64,000 bases of DNA from an uncultured Clostridia bacterium (GCA_947581635.1 CANPVE010000004.1:62001-126000); one strand, 5' to 3'; counted from the first letter of the stretch, positions 41,841 to 50,877 are shown. Translations and numbers: made by a program. Notes: generated from the letters alone by a model not told the origin.

Positions 41841-43199
41841 ATGATACATAAATACAGTCTTAACGGCTACAACATTATATTGGACGTTTACAGCGGAGCG
41901 GTTCATGTGGTGGACGATCTCGTTTACCGTCTTGTGGATTTTACGTCCGAAGGAATGTCCTCTCAGGTTCCGGCCGAAGCATACAATGCGTTAAAAGAAT
42001 ACAGCAAAGAGGATATAGATTCGGCGTATTCCGAGCTTTTTGAAGCATACAATTTTGGACAGCTTCACGCTCCTGACGATTACGAGCAGTTTGCGGATAT
42101 GATGATAAACGCTTCGGTTAAGTCCATGTGTCTCAACATAAGCCATGACTGCAACCTCGCCTGTGAATACTGCTTCGCAAGCAAAGGCGGATTCGGCGGC
42201 GAAAGGTGTCTGATGAGCGAGGAAACTGCGTGCAAGGCGATAGATTTCCTTATAGAGAAATCGGTTGGACGCCGCAACCTTGAGGTGGACTTTTTCGGCG
42301 GCGAGCCTCTCATGAATTACGATGTGGTCAAGAAAACCGTGGAATACGCCCGAAGCAAGGAACAGGAATTTGACAAGAATTTTCGATTTACCATTACCAC
42401 CAACGGCCTGTTGTTGGATGACGAGAAGATTGACTTTATCAATCGCGAAATGCACAATTGTGTGCTCTCGATTGACGGACGCAGGGAAGTAAACGATCGT
42501 CTGCGCGTTGATTGGGGAAACAGAGGCAGCCATGACAGAATTCTGCCAAAGTTTAAAAAGCTGGTTTCTCAGCGCAACGGCAAGGATTATTATGCCCGCG
42601 CGACCTATACGCGCTACAATCTTGACTTCACCAACGATATATTATATCTTTACGAGCAGGGCTTCGACCAGCTCTCGGAAGAGCCTGTTGTGTCTGACCC
42701 AAAGCTCGACTTTTCCATTCAGGAAGAGGACTTACCACGTATATTCGAGGAATACGAGATCCTTGCCAAAAAGCTTATTGAGATGAAGAAGAATGGGGAG
42801 AAAATCAACTTCTTCCACTTCATGATAGACCTCAATCAAGGCCCCTGTGCCATACGCCGCCTTAGGGGTTGCAGCTGCGGCAATGAATACGTTGCCATAA
42901 CACCTCAAGGTGATATATTCCCATGTCATCAGTTTGTTGGAAATGAAAATTGGAATATGGGCAATCTCAACGATGGTACATTCAATGTAGATATAAAGAA
43001 AAAATTTGCCAAAACCACGATATACAACAAGAGGAAGTGTCGCGACTGCTGGGCCAGATTTTATTGCAGCGGCGGATGCAACGCAATTAATTTTGAGAAA
43101 AACAACGACATTCTTGAGCCGTATTCGCTATATTGTGACATGGAAAAGAAACGTCTGGAATGCGCCATTATGATACAGGCAGCTCTTGCCGACGATTGA
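41841..43199 (+). CDS. scfB: SCIFF radical SAM maturase
   Basis: 452 residues. The N-terminal SCIFF-recognition region (about 1-85; MIHKYSLNGYNIILDVYSGA) is followed by the radical SAM barrel with HDCNLACEYCFA (CxxxCxxC for the 4Fe-4S cluster), DFFGGEPLMN and FTITTNGLLL. The SPASM region has GPCAIRRLRGCSCGNEY, PQGDIFPCHQFVGNE and CRDCWARFYCSGGCNA for auxiliary clusters. Start ATG 41841 has AAGGA 10 nt upstream; a TTG at 41799 with its own GGGAG is an alternative, but the family begins at MIHKY. Confidence 0.96.
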   Translation: MIHKYSLNGYNIILDVYSGAVHVVDDLVYRLVDFTSEGMSSQVPAEAYNALKEYSKEDIDSAYSELFEAYNFGQLHAPDDYEQFADMMINASVKSMCLNISHDCNLACEYCFASKGGFGGERCLMSEETACKAIDFLIEKSVGRRNLEVDFFGGEPLMNYDVVKKTVEYARSKEQEFDKNFRFTITTNGLLLDDEKIDFINREMHNCVLSIDGRREVNDRLRVDWGNRGSHDRILPKFKKLVSQRNGKDYYARATYTRYNLDFTNDILYLYEQGFDQLSEEPVVSDPKLDFSIQEEDLPRIFEEYEILAKKLIEMKKNGEKINFFHFMIDLNQGPCAIRRLRGCSCGNEYVAITPQGDIFPCHQFVGNENWNMGNLNDGTFNVDIKKKFAKTTIYNKRKCRDCWARFYCSGGCNAINFEKNNDILEPYSLYCDMEKKRLECAIMIQAALADD

Positions 43200-43203
43200 A
43201 GAT

Positions 43204-43818
43204 ATGAGAGCTTTATATGACGTTAGCTCGGAGAAAATGACAATTAAAAAGTCATCAGAGAAATATGTAGCCTCGTATTGCAAAACCTTCGATTGTGTGG
43301 CACGCGAGGGAAAATTTCTCTCAATATCGGACGGCTATCCCATGGATGAAATGCTCCGATTTATCAGGGCGTGTAAGGAATGCGGATATCCACAGTTTCT
43401 TTTGATAAATGAGGATGATTTGGCAGTGGGCTGGTGCGATATAGTCCGTCGCTCCGATGAGCCTGACGATGTGGGATACCTTGGCATAGGCATACTCAGT
43501 CAATATCGTCATATGGGCTGGGGAACCAGGTTGATGACCACGACGATCAATGAAGCCAAAAAACACGGTTTTAATGAAATACGCTTGGAAGTACGCGCCT
43601 CAAATTTCAATGCCATACGCAGTTACAAACGGCTGGGCTTTGTCAAAATTGCCTACATCAGAAACGGAGTCGTAACCGATGGGATTGCGGAAGACGTGTG
43701 GCTAATGAGCCTTATGTCCAGAAAGCTCAACCATGAGTACTTTGACGGCGAGAAGTTTGTTTCAAATTTTCCCCGAATAGGGTACAAATTTAAGGAGAGA
43801 AAGGGCGGCGGCGCGTGA
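43204..43818 (+). CDS. GNAT-family N-acetyltransferase
   Basis: 204 residues. The core GNAT motif A is YLGIGILSQYRHMGWGTRLM (Gly-rich CoA loop), with motif B NFNAIRSYKRLGFVKIAY. The first about 55 residues (VASYCKTFDCVAREGKFLSI) form an N-terminal extension. It begins 5 nt after scfB and overlaps the next gene by 4 nt, so it is in the SCIFF operon. Whether it modifies the peptide, or is just co-transcribed, is unknown. Confidence 0.87.
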   Translation: MRALYDVSSEKMTIKKSSEKYVASYCKTFDCVAREGKFLSISDGYPMDEMLRFIRACKECGYPQFLLINEDDLAVGWCDIVRRSDEPDDVGYLGIGILSQYRHMGWGTRLMTTTINEAKKHGFNEIRLEVRASNFNAIRSYKRLGFVKIAYIRNGVVTDGIAEDVWLMSLMSRKLNHEYFDGEKFVSNFPRIGYKFKERKGGGA

Positions 43819-44549
43819 AACAGGCAGTATTGATAACCGGAGCGTCGCGAGGAATAGGTCTGGCGACGGCGAAATTGTTTGCGGAAAACGGATACCCCGT
43901 AATCATTAATTATAACCAAAGCCGCGATGCTGCGTTTGGGGCGGCGCGTGAGATAAACGCCGCTGGAGGCATGGCGGTTGCGATTAAGGCGGACATTTCT
44001 AAATCCGACGAGGTAACGGCTATGTTTGATGAGGCCGAGAGGCAACTCGGGAATATAGGCATTCTGGTAAATAATGCCGCTGTCGCCCGACAGTGTCTTT
44101 TTACCGACATTGATTATTTCGAGTGGCGTCACACGTTTGCGGTGAATGTAGATGGAATGTTCATCTGTTCGCAGATCGCGCTCAAATCCATGATTCGCGA
44201 GCACAGCGGCAGTATAGTCAATATTTCGTCAATGTGGGGACAGATTGGGGCGTCATGTGAGGTACTTTATTCTGCCACCAAGGCCGCCGTTATAGGTATG
44301 ACCAAGGCGCTGGCTCAGGAAGTTGGTCCCAGCGGAATCCGCGTGAACTGCGTAGCTCCGGGTGTTATAGATACAGATATGAATTCCCACCTCAGTTCCG
44401 ACGATCTCAACGTGCTAAAGGAAAATACTCCACTTATGCGCATTGGAACTCCACGCGACGTCGCGGAAGCCGTGCTTTTTCTGGCTTCGGACAAAGCGTC
44501 CTTTATAACCGGGCAGGTTTTGGCGCCAAACGGCGGATTTGTTGTCTGA
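43815..44549 (+). CDS. SDR-family oxidoreductase (FabG-like)
   Basis: A 244-residue Rossmann enzyme. The cofactor loop is TGASRGIGLATA (NADP type), then NNAAVARQCLF, catalytic SSMWGQIGASCEVLYSATKA (Ser, Tyr and Lys) and PGVIDTDM. Like 3-oxoacyl-ACP reductases, but solitary (no other fab genes), so the true substrate is open. GTG start overlaps the GNAT gene by 4 nt. Confidence 0.9.
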   Translation: MKQAVLITGASRGIGLATAKLFAENGYPVIINYNQSRDAAFGAAREINAAGGMAVAIKADISKSDEVTAMFDEAERQLGNIGILVNNAAVARQCLFTDIDYFEWRHTFAVNVDGMFICSQIALKSMIREHSGSIVNISSMWGQIGASCEVLYSATKAAVIGMTKALAQEVGPSGIRVNCVAPGVIDTDMNSHLSSDDLNVLKENTPLMRIGTPRDVAEAVLFLASDKASFITGQVLAPNGGFVV

Positions 44550-44591
44550 ATTATGCCGGACAGTGTCATTTTTGTCAGTAAGGGTGATTTT

Positions 44592-45548
44592 TTGAACAGG
44601 AAATTTATTTATATATGCGACGTAATGATTTGCTGTATATGTGTACTGGCGTTGTGTTCCTGCGCCGTGGCGGCGCTTAGTGGAAAAGATAAAGGAATGG
44701 TGTCAATAAATGACGCCTGTGAAGCCGTTGACACAATGACACTGCTTTGCGGAGGATCGTTGGAGAAATCCGAAAACATATCTGTGGGCAATTCGGTGTT
44801 TGACATCGAACCCGTTCCACAGGAGCCTGTCTATGTGGAGCGATTCCGCAATTACAGCGGCGATACAGCAGACTTCGTGCCTGTGATGATGTACCATTTT
44901 TTCTATGACGCTGACGTGGACCGACCAACCAAGGGCACCAACAGCCATTCTATACAATCAGTGCGTGAGCAGCTACAGTTCCTCTGGGAGAACGGGTATG
45001 TAACTTTAACAATGGACGAGCTTTACGAGTGGTTAAACGGCAATATTGAGCTTCCAAGGCGTTGTATACTTTTGACTTCTGATGACGGACAGGACAACTT
45101 TTTCGAGCTATTGCAGCCCGAATTGCACAAATATGGGTTCGTTGCTACGTCATTCGTCATAACAAGCTATCGCAAAAACATTCCTCATAAGTTGACCCTG
45201 CCTAATGTCGAGCTCCACTCGCACACGCATAATATGCACAAAGGTGAGATCTCAAACGGAGGAGTTCCAGACAATCGCGGTATGATGCAGGGAGTATCGG
45301 TAGAGAAAGGCGTTGCCGATTTACAGAAATCAGTGGAAATTTTGCAAGGAACGAAATATTTTGCCTATCCGTTCGGCACATACGGCGGCAACTCCAAGGA
45401 GATATTGCGTCAGGCGGGATTCAGGCTGGCGTTTACCACTCACGGCGGAGTTGTCAAAAGAGGAGATGACCCGTTGCAACTCAACAGGCTCAGAGTGAGC
45501 GGATCAATGTCATTGAACAGCTATAAGGCCCTTATAAGATATAAGTAA
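44592..45548 (+). CDS. Polysaccharide deacetylase (NodB-like), membrane-anchored
   Basis: 318 residues. The N-terminal segment is a signal anchor (DVMICCICVLALCSCAVAAL). The NodB domain shows PVMMYHFFYD, RCILLTSDDGQDNFFE (motif 1; TFDDG is TSDDG here), HSHTHNMHKG (motif 2, metal His), AYPFGTYGGNSKEIL (motif 3) and LAFTTHGG (motif 4). It likely deacetylates cell-wall or exopolysaccharide sugars outside the membrane. Start TTG 44592 with AAGGGTG upstream. Last gene of the SCIFF operon before the terminator at 45581-45624. Confidence 0.88.
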   Translation: MNRKFIYICDVMICCICVLALCSCAVAALSGKDKGMVSINDACEAVDTMTLLCGGSLEKSENISVGNSVFDIEPVPQEPVYVERFRNYSGDTADFVPVMMYHFFYDADVDRPTKGTNSHSIQSVREQLQFLWENGYVTLTMDELYEWLNGNIELPRRCILLTSDDGQDNFFELLQPELHKYGFVATSFVITSYRKNIPHKLTLPNVELHSHTHNMHKGEISNGGVPDNRGMMQGVSVEKGVADLQKSVEILQGTKYFAYPFGTYGGNSKEILRQAGFRLAFTTHGGVVKRGDDPLQLNRLRVSGSMSLNSYKALIRYK

Positions 45549-45580
45549 GCTTTTGACTTTGTTTGCCGAAATAAAAATTT

Positions 45581-45624
45581 AAAGGCAGGATATTCGCATC
45601 AATAGATGCGAATATCCTGCCTTT
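45581..45624. terminator. Strong bidirectional terminator
   Basis: A perfect 20-bp stem, AAAGGCAGGATATTCGCATC with its complement and an AATA loop, between convergent units. Confidence 0.93.
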
Positions 45625-45653
45625 TTAGATATGTGTCGATTGCAAGTGCCGAA

Positions 45654-46199
45654 TTAAAACCTGATAAACTTCCTCAAGAACACTCTTATCTTGATGTCAT
45701 AAAGCGTGTAAAATTCCACAAGTGCATGGTCATAAAACACAAACGCAAAATTACCCACTACGAAGTAGAACAACACCATAATCCATACAGGGCTGCCTGT
45801 GTCAAATATCGGTATGCCTGTAACCACGCTTGCCAACCATATCGCCAACACGGAGCAGCCGTTGAATACCGCTCCCTTTATTATACCACGGACCACGCGC
45901 AGCCGCAGGCGGTTTATGTATGTCTGGATTATCGGATAATGACCGAACATCATCATGTAGAAAAACGCAAGCTCCTTGTCAGTGACCAGCATGACGCCAA
46001 GCAGCGACACTGCGGCAAACATGGTAAACGCAGTCTTTGTACCGTATTCCTTAACCGGCACTATCAACAGTCCGCCAATTACCATAGGAGCGGCGTAGGT
46101 CATCACCCCCAGAAATCCCGACAGAACCAGTGCTGTCACACTTAGTGCCGTAAGTATTCCGCAAACAGCTATTTTCGCCGAATTTGCAGGTTTTCTCAA
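45654..46199 (-). CDS. Membrane protein of unknown function
   Basis: 181 residues with about five hydrophobic helices (IAVCGILTALSVTALVLSGF, MVIGGLLIVPVKEYG, GVMLVTDKELAFFYMMM, VLAIWLASVVTGIPIF, WIMVLFYFVVGNFAFVF). The N-terminus resembles the integral membrane subunit type seen in YkoE/ThiT/RibU-like S components, but no ECF genes are near and no motif confirms it. Third gene of the DUF5685-DnaJ unit (67 nt after it). Confidence 0.65.
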   Translation of the reverse strand: MRKPANSAKIAVCGILTALSVTALVLSGFLGVMTYAAPMVIGGLLIVPVKEYGTKTAFTMFAAVSLLGVMLVTDKELAFFYMMMFGHYPIIQTYINRLRLRVVRGIIKGAVFNGCSVLAIWLASVVTGIPIFDTGSPVWIMVLFYFVVGNFAFVFYDHALVEFYTLYDIKIRVFLRKFIRF

Positions 46200-46266
46200 T
46201 ATGAACTCCCCCGTCTGATTCTAGGATAAAACGACAGTGCGATGCGGTTTTGCTGCCTGCCTTCAA

Positions 46267-46932
46267 TCAAACGCAGGTTATCAGGTCGCCGCCGCAGCAT
46301 TCACAGCAGGAATCCGCACAGATAAGCCCCACGCAGGTTGAGCACGGACTGCAACCGCTTGTACATGAGTTGTTGTTTTGATTGGGATTGTATTGATACC
46401 CGCCGTTTCTGCCGCTTTTTTGCTGTGCAACCTGCGTATATGCAGCGCGATATTCGGTGTTATTTGGATCTGCATTTACAGCAGTCTCAAAGTAGGTATA
46501 GGCTTGGTCCACCCAGCCGCGCCGATAAAGAACACTCCCTTTCAGAAAGTACCATTCGGCATTCCTGCGCGATACGGGCACGCCGTCCAAGACCATTTCA
46601 GCATCGGTAATGCGGCCGGCGCTGATTAAGTTACGCACATCTGCAAAGTCGGTATGCTGTGAGCCTGAATATGCCCCCGTGCCGCCGTAACCCTGCGAAC
46701 TGCCCGACGCACCGCCTCCACCTCCAACCGGAATACCGTTTTTGCGGGCATTCATTATCTGGTCGTATGCGTCGTTTATCTGAGTCATCTTTTCTGCCGC
46801 AAGGTCAGCCACATCGGGTGCGCTGGCGTAATTGTCGGGGTGATATTTCTTGGCAAGATTCCTGTAAGCGGCTTTTATCTCATCGTCAGTGGCACTCGGT
46901 GACACTCCGAGCACTGCATACGGATCCGTCAT
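46267..46932 (-). CDS. DnaJ-domain protein with TPR-like region and Cys-rich tail
   Basis: 221 residues. J-domain at 1-66 with YHPDNYAS (HPD intact), a Gly-rich linker (about 70-90), a short TPR-like helical repeat (RITDAEMVLDGVPVSRRNAE, WYFLKGSVLYRRGWVDQAYT) and a Cys-rich tail: CTSGCSPCSTC, then ICADSCCECCGG, with ten or so Cys in the last 35 residues. This tail is not the DnaJ type I zinc finger. It may be metal-binding. Translated with the DUF5685-like gene (overlap 4 nt). Co-chaperone for that protein is an inference. Confidence 0.82.
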   Translation of the reverse strand: MTDPYAVLGVSPSATDDEIKAAYRNLAKKYHPDNYASAPDVADLAAEKMTQINDAYDQIMNARKNGIPVGGGGGASGSSQGYGGTGAYSGSQHTDFADVRNLISAGRITDAEMVLDGVPVSRRNAEWYFLKGSVLYRRGWVDQAYTYFETAVNADPNNTEYRAAYTQVAQQKSGRNGGYQYNPNQNNNSCTSGCSPCSTCVGLICADSCCECCGGDLITCV

Positions 46933-47879
46933 AATTCTTCAACTCCTGTTTTGATATCGTCATTGTCACGCCGAATTTTCTCATTTTTCTTCTCCTTGGG
47001 AAACAGGGCGGATTTTTGAGCCTCGGACACCCCGAGGTAAATTATATTGTCCAATATCGATTTAAACTCTCCAAAGTCCAGCAGTTCATAATACTTAATT
47101 GCCTCGGCTATCGACAAATTAAGACTGTCGTTACCACAGCACCTGGCATTCTCGTAATTCTCTGATTTGTCCAGCACGTCCTGGGCCGTAAGCCCGAATT
47201 TCAACGCCAAAGGATTAAACGAACCGTCTTTTAAATCCTCGTTCAAATCGTCCAGCGCATCTATCATGTATATCCATCTGCCTAGAAAATAGCCGAAATA
47301 TTTAAGTACGGTGCGTTCCTCAGGTTTCCGCGACAGCTTAACCGCAATGGCGGATATCGTGTCGGCCGTCGGCTCACAAAGCTCATCAATTATGATATTG
47401 CCGCTCTCCAAAGCTTTTTTCTCTGCCTCAAACTGTCTGCGTATATAATCATTCACCAACGCGTCTTCGTCTGGGCAAAGTTTTGCGGCCTTCTTCCTGA
47501 CGTGAGCCGCGTAGGGCATAAGCAATTGCCACATAAGCCGATTCACACCTGAAGAATCATTTATATTGTCACGCAGCTTATGATAAAACATTATAGCAGT
47601 TAGGGCGGAGGTGTATTCAAAAGCTTCTTTATGCGTCGAACAGTTGCCGCATCGCTTGGTCGGATTAAAAACACACCGTCCCTTGACAAGCTCACACTGC
47701 TCACCACTGAGCGCCATCATGATCATTGTGAGAAAGGTGTAGTCGTAGTTAAGAAGCATACGTGCCGGCAGACCCAAGTGTCTGCCGAGATACCTGCACA
47801 GGGTGCAGTACACGGATTGATACACTTCATATTCACAAATTTTCATCTGCGGCTTGCAAATACGAACATAACCAAACAC
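46929..47879 (-). CDS. DUF5685-like protein
   Basis: 316 residues. Family start FGYVRICKPQMKICEYEVYQ, then SVYCTLCRYLGRHLGLPAR, LVKGRCVFNPTKRCGNCS (CxxC-type metal knuckles). It is helical, and the central RWIYMIDALDDLNEDLKDGS resembles the Asp-rich helix of isoprenoid synthase folds, as does a similar placing of ISAIAVKLSRKPEERT before it. The start is GTG 47879 with AGGAG 7 nt upstream, which gives the family-standard MFGYV N-terminus; upstream TTG/ATG codons overlap the site. Function unknown. Confidence 0.8.
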   Translation of the reverse strand: MFGYVRICKPQMKICEYEVYQSVYCTLCRYLGRHLGLPARMLLNYDYTFLTMIMMALSGEQCELVKGRCVFNPTKRCGNCSTHKEAFEYTSALTAIMFYHKLRDNINDSSGVNRLMWQLLMPYAAHVRKKAAKLCPDEDALVNDYIRRQFEAEKKALESGNIIIDELCEPTADTISAIAVKLSRKPEERTVLKYFGYFLGRWIYMIDALDDLNEDLKDGSFNPLALKFGLTAQDVLDKSENYENARCCGNDSLNLSIAEAIKYYELLDFGEFKSILDNIIYLGVSEAQKSALFPKEKKNEKIRRDNDDIKTGVEEL

Positions 47880-47984
47880 GTCCATGCTCCTCAACGACAA
47901 TATTCCAATGGTTATTATCTCATAATTTCGTCGGTGCTTTATTACAAATATGTAAATTTACTTCAAATAATTATCACAATTAAT

Positions 47985-48024
47985 ATAAAAAACAGATCCC
48001 AACAAAGGCTTTGTTGAGATCTGT
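47985..48024 (-). terminator. Intrinsic terminator upstream of the DUF5685-like gene
   Basis: ACAGATCTCAACAAAG pairs with CTTTGTTGGGATCTGT (G-T pair), followed on the minus strand by TTTTTTATAT. Ends rex transcripts, or could serve as the expression platform of the structured element just upstream. Confidence 0.85.
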
Positions 48025-48034
48025 CAGGGAAGTA

Positions 48035-48118
48035 ACGCTAGGCAGAAAACAATCACATGAGTTTTTGTACCTTTCCCGTATAACCGTTTTAGTACGGATC
48101 GTGAAAGTGCCAAGCAGT
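48035..48118 (-). ncRNA. Candidate structured RNA between rex and the DUF5685-like gene
   Basis: On the minus strand a closing stem GCTTGGCA/TGCCTAGC (one mismatch) holds two hairpins: CTTTC..GAAAG with inner CCGTA/TACGG, and AAAAC..GTTTT. Together they form a three-way-junction-like fold, followed within about 10 nt by the strong terminator at 47985-48024. Could be a 3' UTR element of rex or a leader for the downstream operon. Not recognised as a known riboswitch. Confidence 0.35.
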
Positions 48119-48149
48119 CAGTTTAATTTCTGAATTTCGCATTAAATTA

Positions 48150-48797
48150 CTAATTGTGCGTCAGCTTGTCCTCGGTAATTCTATAGCAAAGTGTCATAAG
48201 GCTGTCGTTTAAGTGTACGTTTTCAACGATGACGTCATTGTATTTCATAGTCAGGTCAAAGTGGCTGAAATTCCAGAAGCAACGAATCCCACAGTTGTAG
48301 AGGATTTCGGCCACAGGCTCCACACTTTCCCTCGGCAGGCACAGGAACGCCGCATCAACGGGATTGGTTGTACAATAGCTCTTAAGTTGGGCTATATCCT
48401 TCACTGTAATTCCCTTTACGTCGGAGCCTATGAGCTGCGGATTTTTATCGAAAAGTGCCGTCAGGTTGAACCCACGCGACTCAAACGCCACATGCTTGAC
48501 CACCGCACGCCCCAGATTGCCCACCCCGAGCAACACTGCATTGTAGCGGTTGTCAAGTCCCAGAATAGCGCTTATTTCGTCGAACAGCTTCGGAACATCA
48601 TAGCCGTAGCCCTGTTGCCCGAATCCTCCGAAACAATTAAGATCCTGACGTATCTGTGAGGCTGAGGAGCCCATTTTCTCAGCAAGCTCTCTTGACGACA
48701 CGCGCAGAGCACCGTTATTCTTCATTTCAAGAAGAAAACGGTAGTACCGGGGAAGTCGACGTATCACCGACATTGAAATTTTATCATTTTTAGACAT
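48150..48797 (-). CDS. rex: Redox-sensing transcriptional repressor Rex
   Basis: A 215-residue NADH/NAD-ratio sensor controlling fermentation genes. The N-terminal winged helix has SVIRRLPRYYRFLLEM and RVSSRELAEKMGSSASQIRQ followed by DLNCFGGFGQQGYGYDV. The C-terminal Rossmann domain has LLGVGNLGRAVVKH and FDKNPQLIGSDV. Start ATG 48797 (TTG at 48803 possible). Lies 148 nt downstream of the aconitase gene. Confidence 0.96.
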   Translation of the reverse strand: MSKNDKISMSVIRRLPRYYRFLLEMKNNGALRVSSRELAEKMGSSASQIRQDLNCFGGFGQQGYGYDVPKLFDEISAILGLDNRYNAVLLGVGNLGRAVVKHVAFESRGFNLTALFDKNPQLIGSDVKGITVKDIAQLKSYCTTNPVDAAFLCLPRESVEPVAEILYNCGIRCFWNFSHFDLTMKYNDVIVENVHLNDSLMTLCYRITEDKLTHN

Positions 48798-48834
48798 AAT
48801 CAAACAAAACTCCCCATTGTTTTATGATATGATT

Positions 48835-48881
48835 ATTTCCGCCGACAGTGGTAATTCTTTATAATCCACGTCGGCGGAAAT
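48835..48881 (+). terminator. Hairpin between acn and rex, T-rich only on the plus side
   Basis: ATTTCCGCCGAC pairs with GTCGGCGGAAAT, with an inner GTGG/CCAC. Plus-strand sequence continues TTTTTATTTTT. Read from the minus strand there is no T run, so it is not a normal acn terminator; an inner Rex-type operator was not found. Confidence 0.45.
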
Positions 48882-48945
48882 TTTTATTTTTGGCGTCTCA
48901 ATTTAATTAGCAAAATGACAGGGCGATACAAGGATAAAGCCTTTT

Positions 48946-50877
48946 TTACTTCACGCTTTCTCTGGTGTAGTTCAACAGCCCTCCGGCGAGAATTATATCT
49001 CTTTGACGCTCGGAAATAGTGCAATTTACCTTGAAGCTTGTGCCCTTAGTCTTATTGTATACTGTTATTTCGCTCTTTCCCACAAGTTCGCGAATGTTTG
49101 GTATTTCCAACTCGTCCATCTGATCAATGGTATCATAATCCGACTCATTGACGAATGTAAGAGGCACAATGCCCGCATTAACGAGATTTGCAAGGTGAAT
49201 TCTCGCGAAAGATTTGACTATAACCGCCTTTATGCCGAGATAAAGAGGAACCAGTGCGGCGTGCTCACGCGAAGAACCCTGGCCGTAGTTGCTTCCGCCA
49301 ACGACAATGCCCTTGCCCTCCGCACGGCAACGCTCGGGGAATTTCTCGTCGCATACGGCGAAGCAGAAGTTCGACAGATATGGGATATTGGAGCGATAAG
49401 GCAGAATCTTTGCACCGGCGGGCATAATGTGGTCGGTGGTGATGTTGTCGCCAACCTTCAACAGCGTCTTTGCCGAGATTGTCTCGGGAAGTGGTTCGCT
49501 GATGGGGAATGGCTTGATGTTGGGTCCGCGCAGGATCTCTACGCTGTCCATCTCCTCGACTGGAGCGGGCGGAACTATCATATTGTCGTTGATAAGGAAC
49601 TGTTCGGGCATGGGAATCTCAACAGCCTCGCCCAATTCGCGCGCGTCGGCGAAGACGCCGGCTATTGCGGAAACAGCCGCCGTTTCGGGCGATACGAGGT
49701 AAATCTGGCCGTCAGCAGTACCGGAGCGTCCTTCAAAATTGCGGTTAAATGTGCGCAGAGAGATACCCTTGGAATTGGGCGACTGCCCCATTCCTATGCA
49801 AGGTCCGCAGGCGCACTCGAGAATTCTGGCTCCCGACGCTATAATGTCGGCGAGAGCTCCGTTCTGTGCCAGCATATTGTAAACCTGCTTGGAGCCGGGA
49901 GCTATGCCGAGACTTACGTCGGGGTGAACCGTCTTACCCTTGAGAATATGGGCTACGCGCATAAGGTCAAGATAGCTGGAATTGGTACATGATCCAATCA
50001 ATACCTGGTCGATTTTCTTTCCCTTCAGTTCGTCAATAGTCTTTACGTTGTCGGGCATATGGGGGGCCGCTGCCATGGGTCCAAGCTCGCTGAGGTTGAT
50101 TTCGAGAACTTCATCATAATGGGCGTCATCATCCGCTTTGAGTTCAACCCAGTCGGATTCGCGCCCCTGCGCCTTGAGGAATTGCCTTGTTATTTCGTCC
50201 GAAGGAAATACAGAAGTTGTGGCTCCAAGTTCTGCGCCCATATTGGTGATTGTAGCGCGCTCAGGCACGGAGAGCGTCTTTACGCCCTCTCCCCCGTATT
50301 CGATAATTTTTCCCACGCCGCCCTTTACTGACATTCTGCGCAAAACCTCAAGGATAATGTCCTTAGCGGATACCCACGGCGAGAGCTTGCCTGTGAGGTT
50401 GATGCGAACCATCTTTGGCATTGTGATGTAATATGTGCCGCCGCCCATCGCTACGGCCACGTCAAGTCCACCCGCGCCCATCGCCAGCATACCTATACCG
50501 CCGCCGGTAGGAGTGTGGCTGTCGGATCCGATCAGAGTCTTGCCGGGTATGCCGAAGCGTTCCAGATGCACCTGATGGCAGATACCATTGCCGGGTCGAG
50601 AAAAGTAAATGCCGTGCTTCTTTGCCACGCTCTGAATGAAGCGGTGGTCGTCAGCATTCTCAAAGCCGGTTTGGAGCGTGTTGTGATCGATGTAAGCTAC
50701 GGAACGCTCAGTCTTGACGCGCGGCACACCCATTGCCTCAAATTCGAGGTATGCCATGGTTCCTGTAGCGTCCTGCGTCAATGTCTGATCGATTCTCAGC
50801 CCTATATCTGTGCCTTGAACCATTTCACCTTCAACGAGATGAGATTTTATGATTTTTTCTGCAATTGTGCTTCCCAT
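48946..50877 (-). CDS. acn: Aconitate hydratase
   Basis: A 643-residue [4Fe-4S] enzyme that isomerises citrate to isocitrate. It is the shorter AcnA/homoaconitase-like form with an N-terminal catalytic part and C-terminal swivel domain. Cluster cysteines occur in IGSCTNSSYLDL and ACGPCIGMGQ; substrate residues in GSDSHTPTGGGIGM and RNFEGRSGTADGQ; swivel motif GGSNYGQGSSREHAA. Own promoter at 50916-50944. Common in anaerobes with a partial TCA cycle for glutamate synthesis. Confidence 0.96.
   Translation of the reverse strand: MGSTIAEKIIKSHLVEGEMVQGTDIGLRIDQTLTQDATGTMAYLEFEAMGVPRVKTERSVAYIDHNTLQTGFENADDHRFIQSVAKKHGIYFSRPGNGICHQVHLERFGIPGKTLIGSDSHTPTGGGIGMLAMGAGGLDVAVAMGGGTYYITMPKMVRINLTGKLSPWVSAKDIILEVLRRMSVKGGVGKIIEYGGEGVKTLSVPERATITNMGAELGATTSVFPSDEITRQFLKAQGRESDWVELKADDDAHYDEVLEINLSELGPMAAAPHMPDNVKTIDELKGKKIDQVLIGSCTNSSYLDLMRVAHILKGKTVHPDVSLGIAPGSKQVYNMLAQNGALADIIASGARILECACGPCIGMGQSPNSKGISLRTFNRNFEGRSGTADGQIYLVSPETAAVSAIAGVFADARELGEAVEIPMPEQFLINDNMIVPPAPVEEMDSVEILRGPNIKPFPISEPLPETISAKTLLKVGDNITTDHIMPAGAKILPYRSNIPYLSNFCFAVCDEKFPERCRAEGKGIVVGGSNYGQGSSREHAALVPLYLGIKAVIVKSFARIHLANLVNAGIVPLTFVNESDYDTIDQMDELEIPNIRELVGKSEITVYNKTKGTSFKVNCTISERQRDIILAGGLLNYTRESVK

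Noticed and set aside
49003..49992. A 329-residue plus frame opposite aconitase.
   Set aside because: Antisense shadow; the minus strand has all aconitase motifs.
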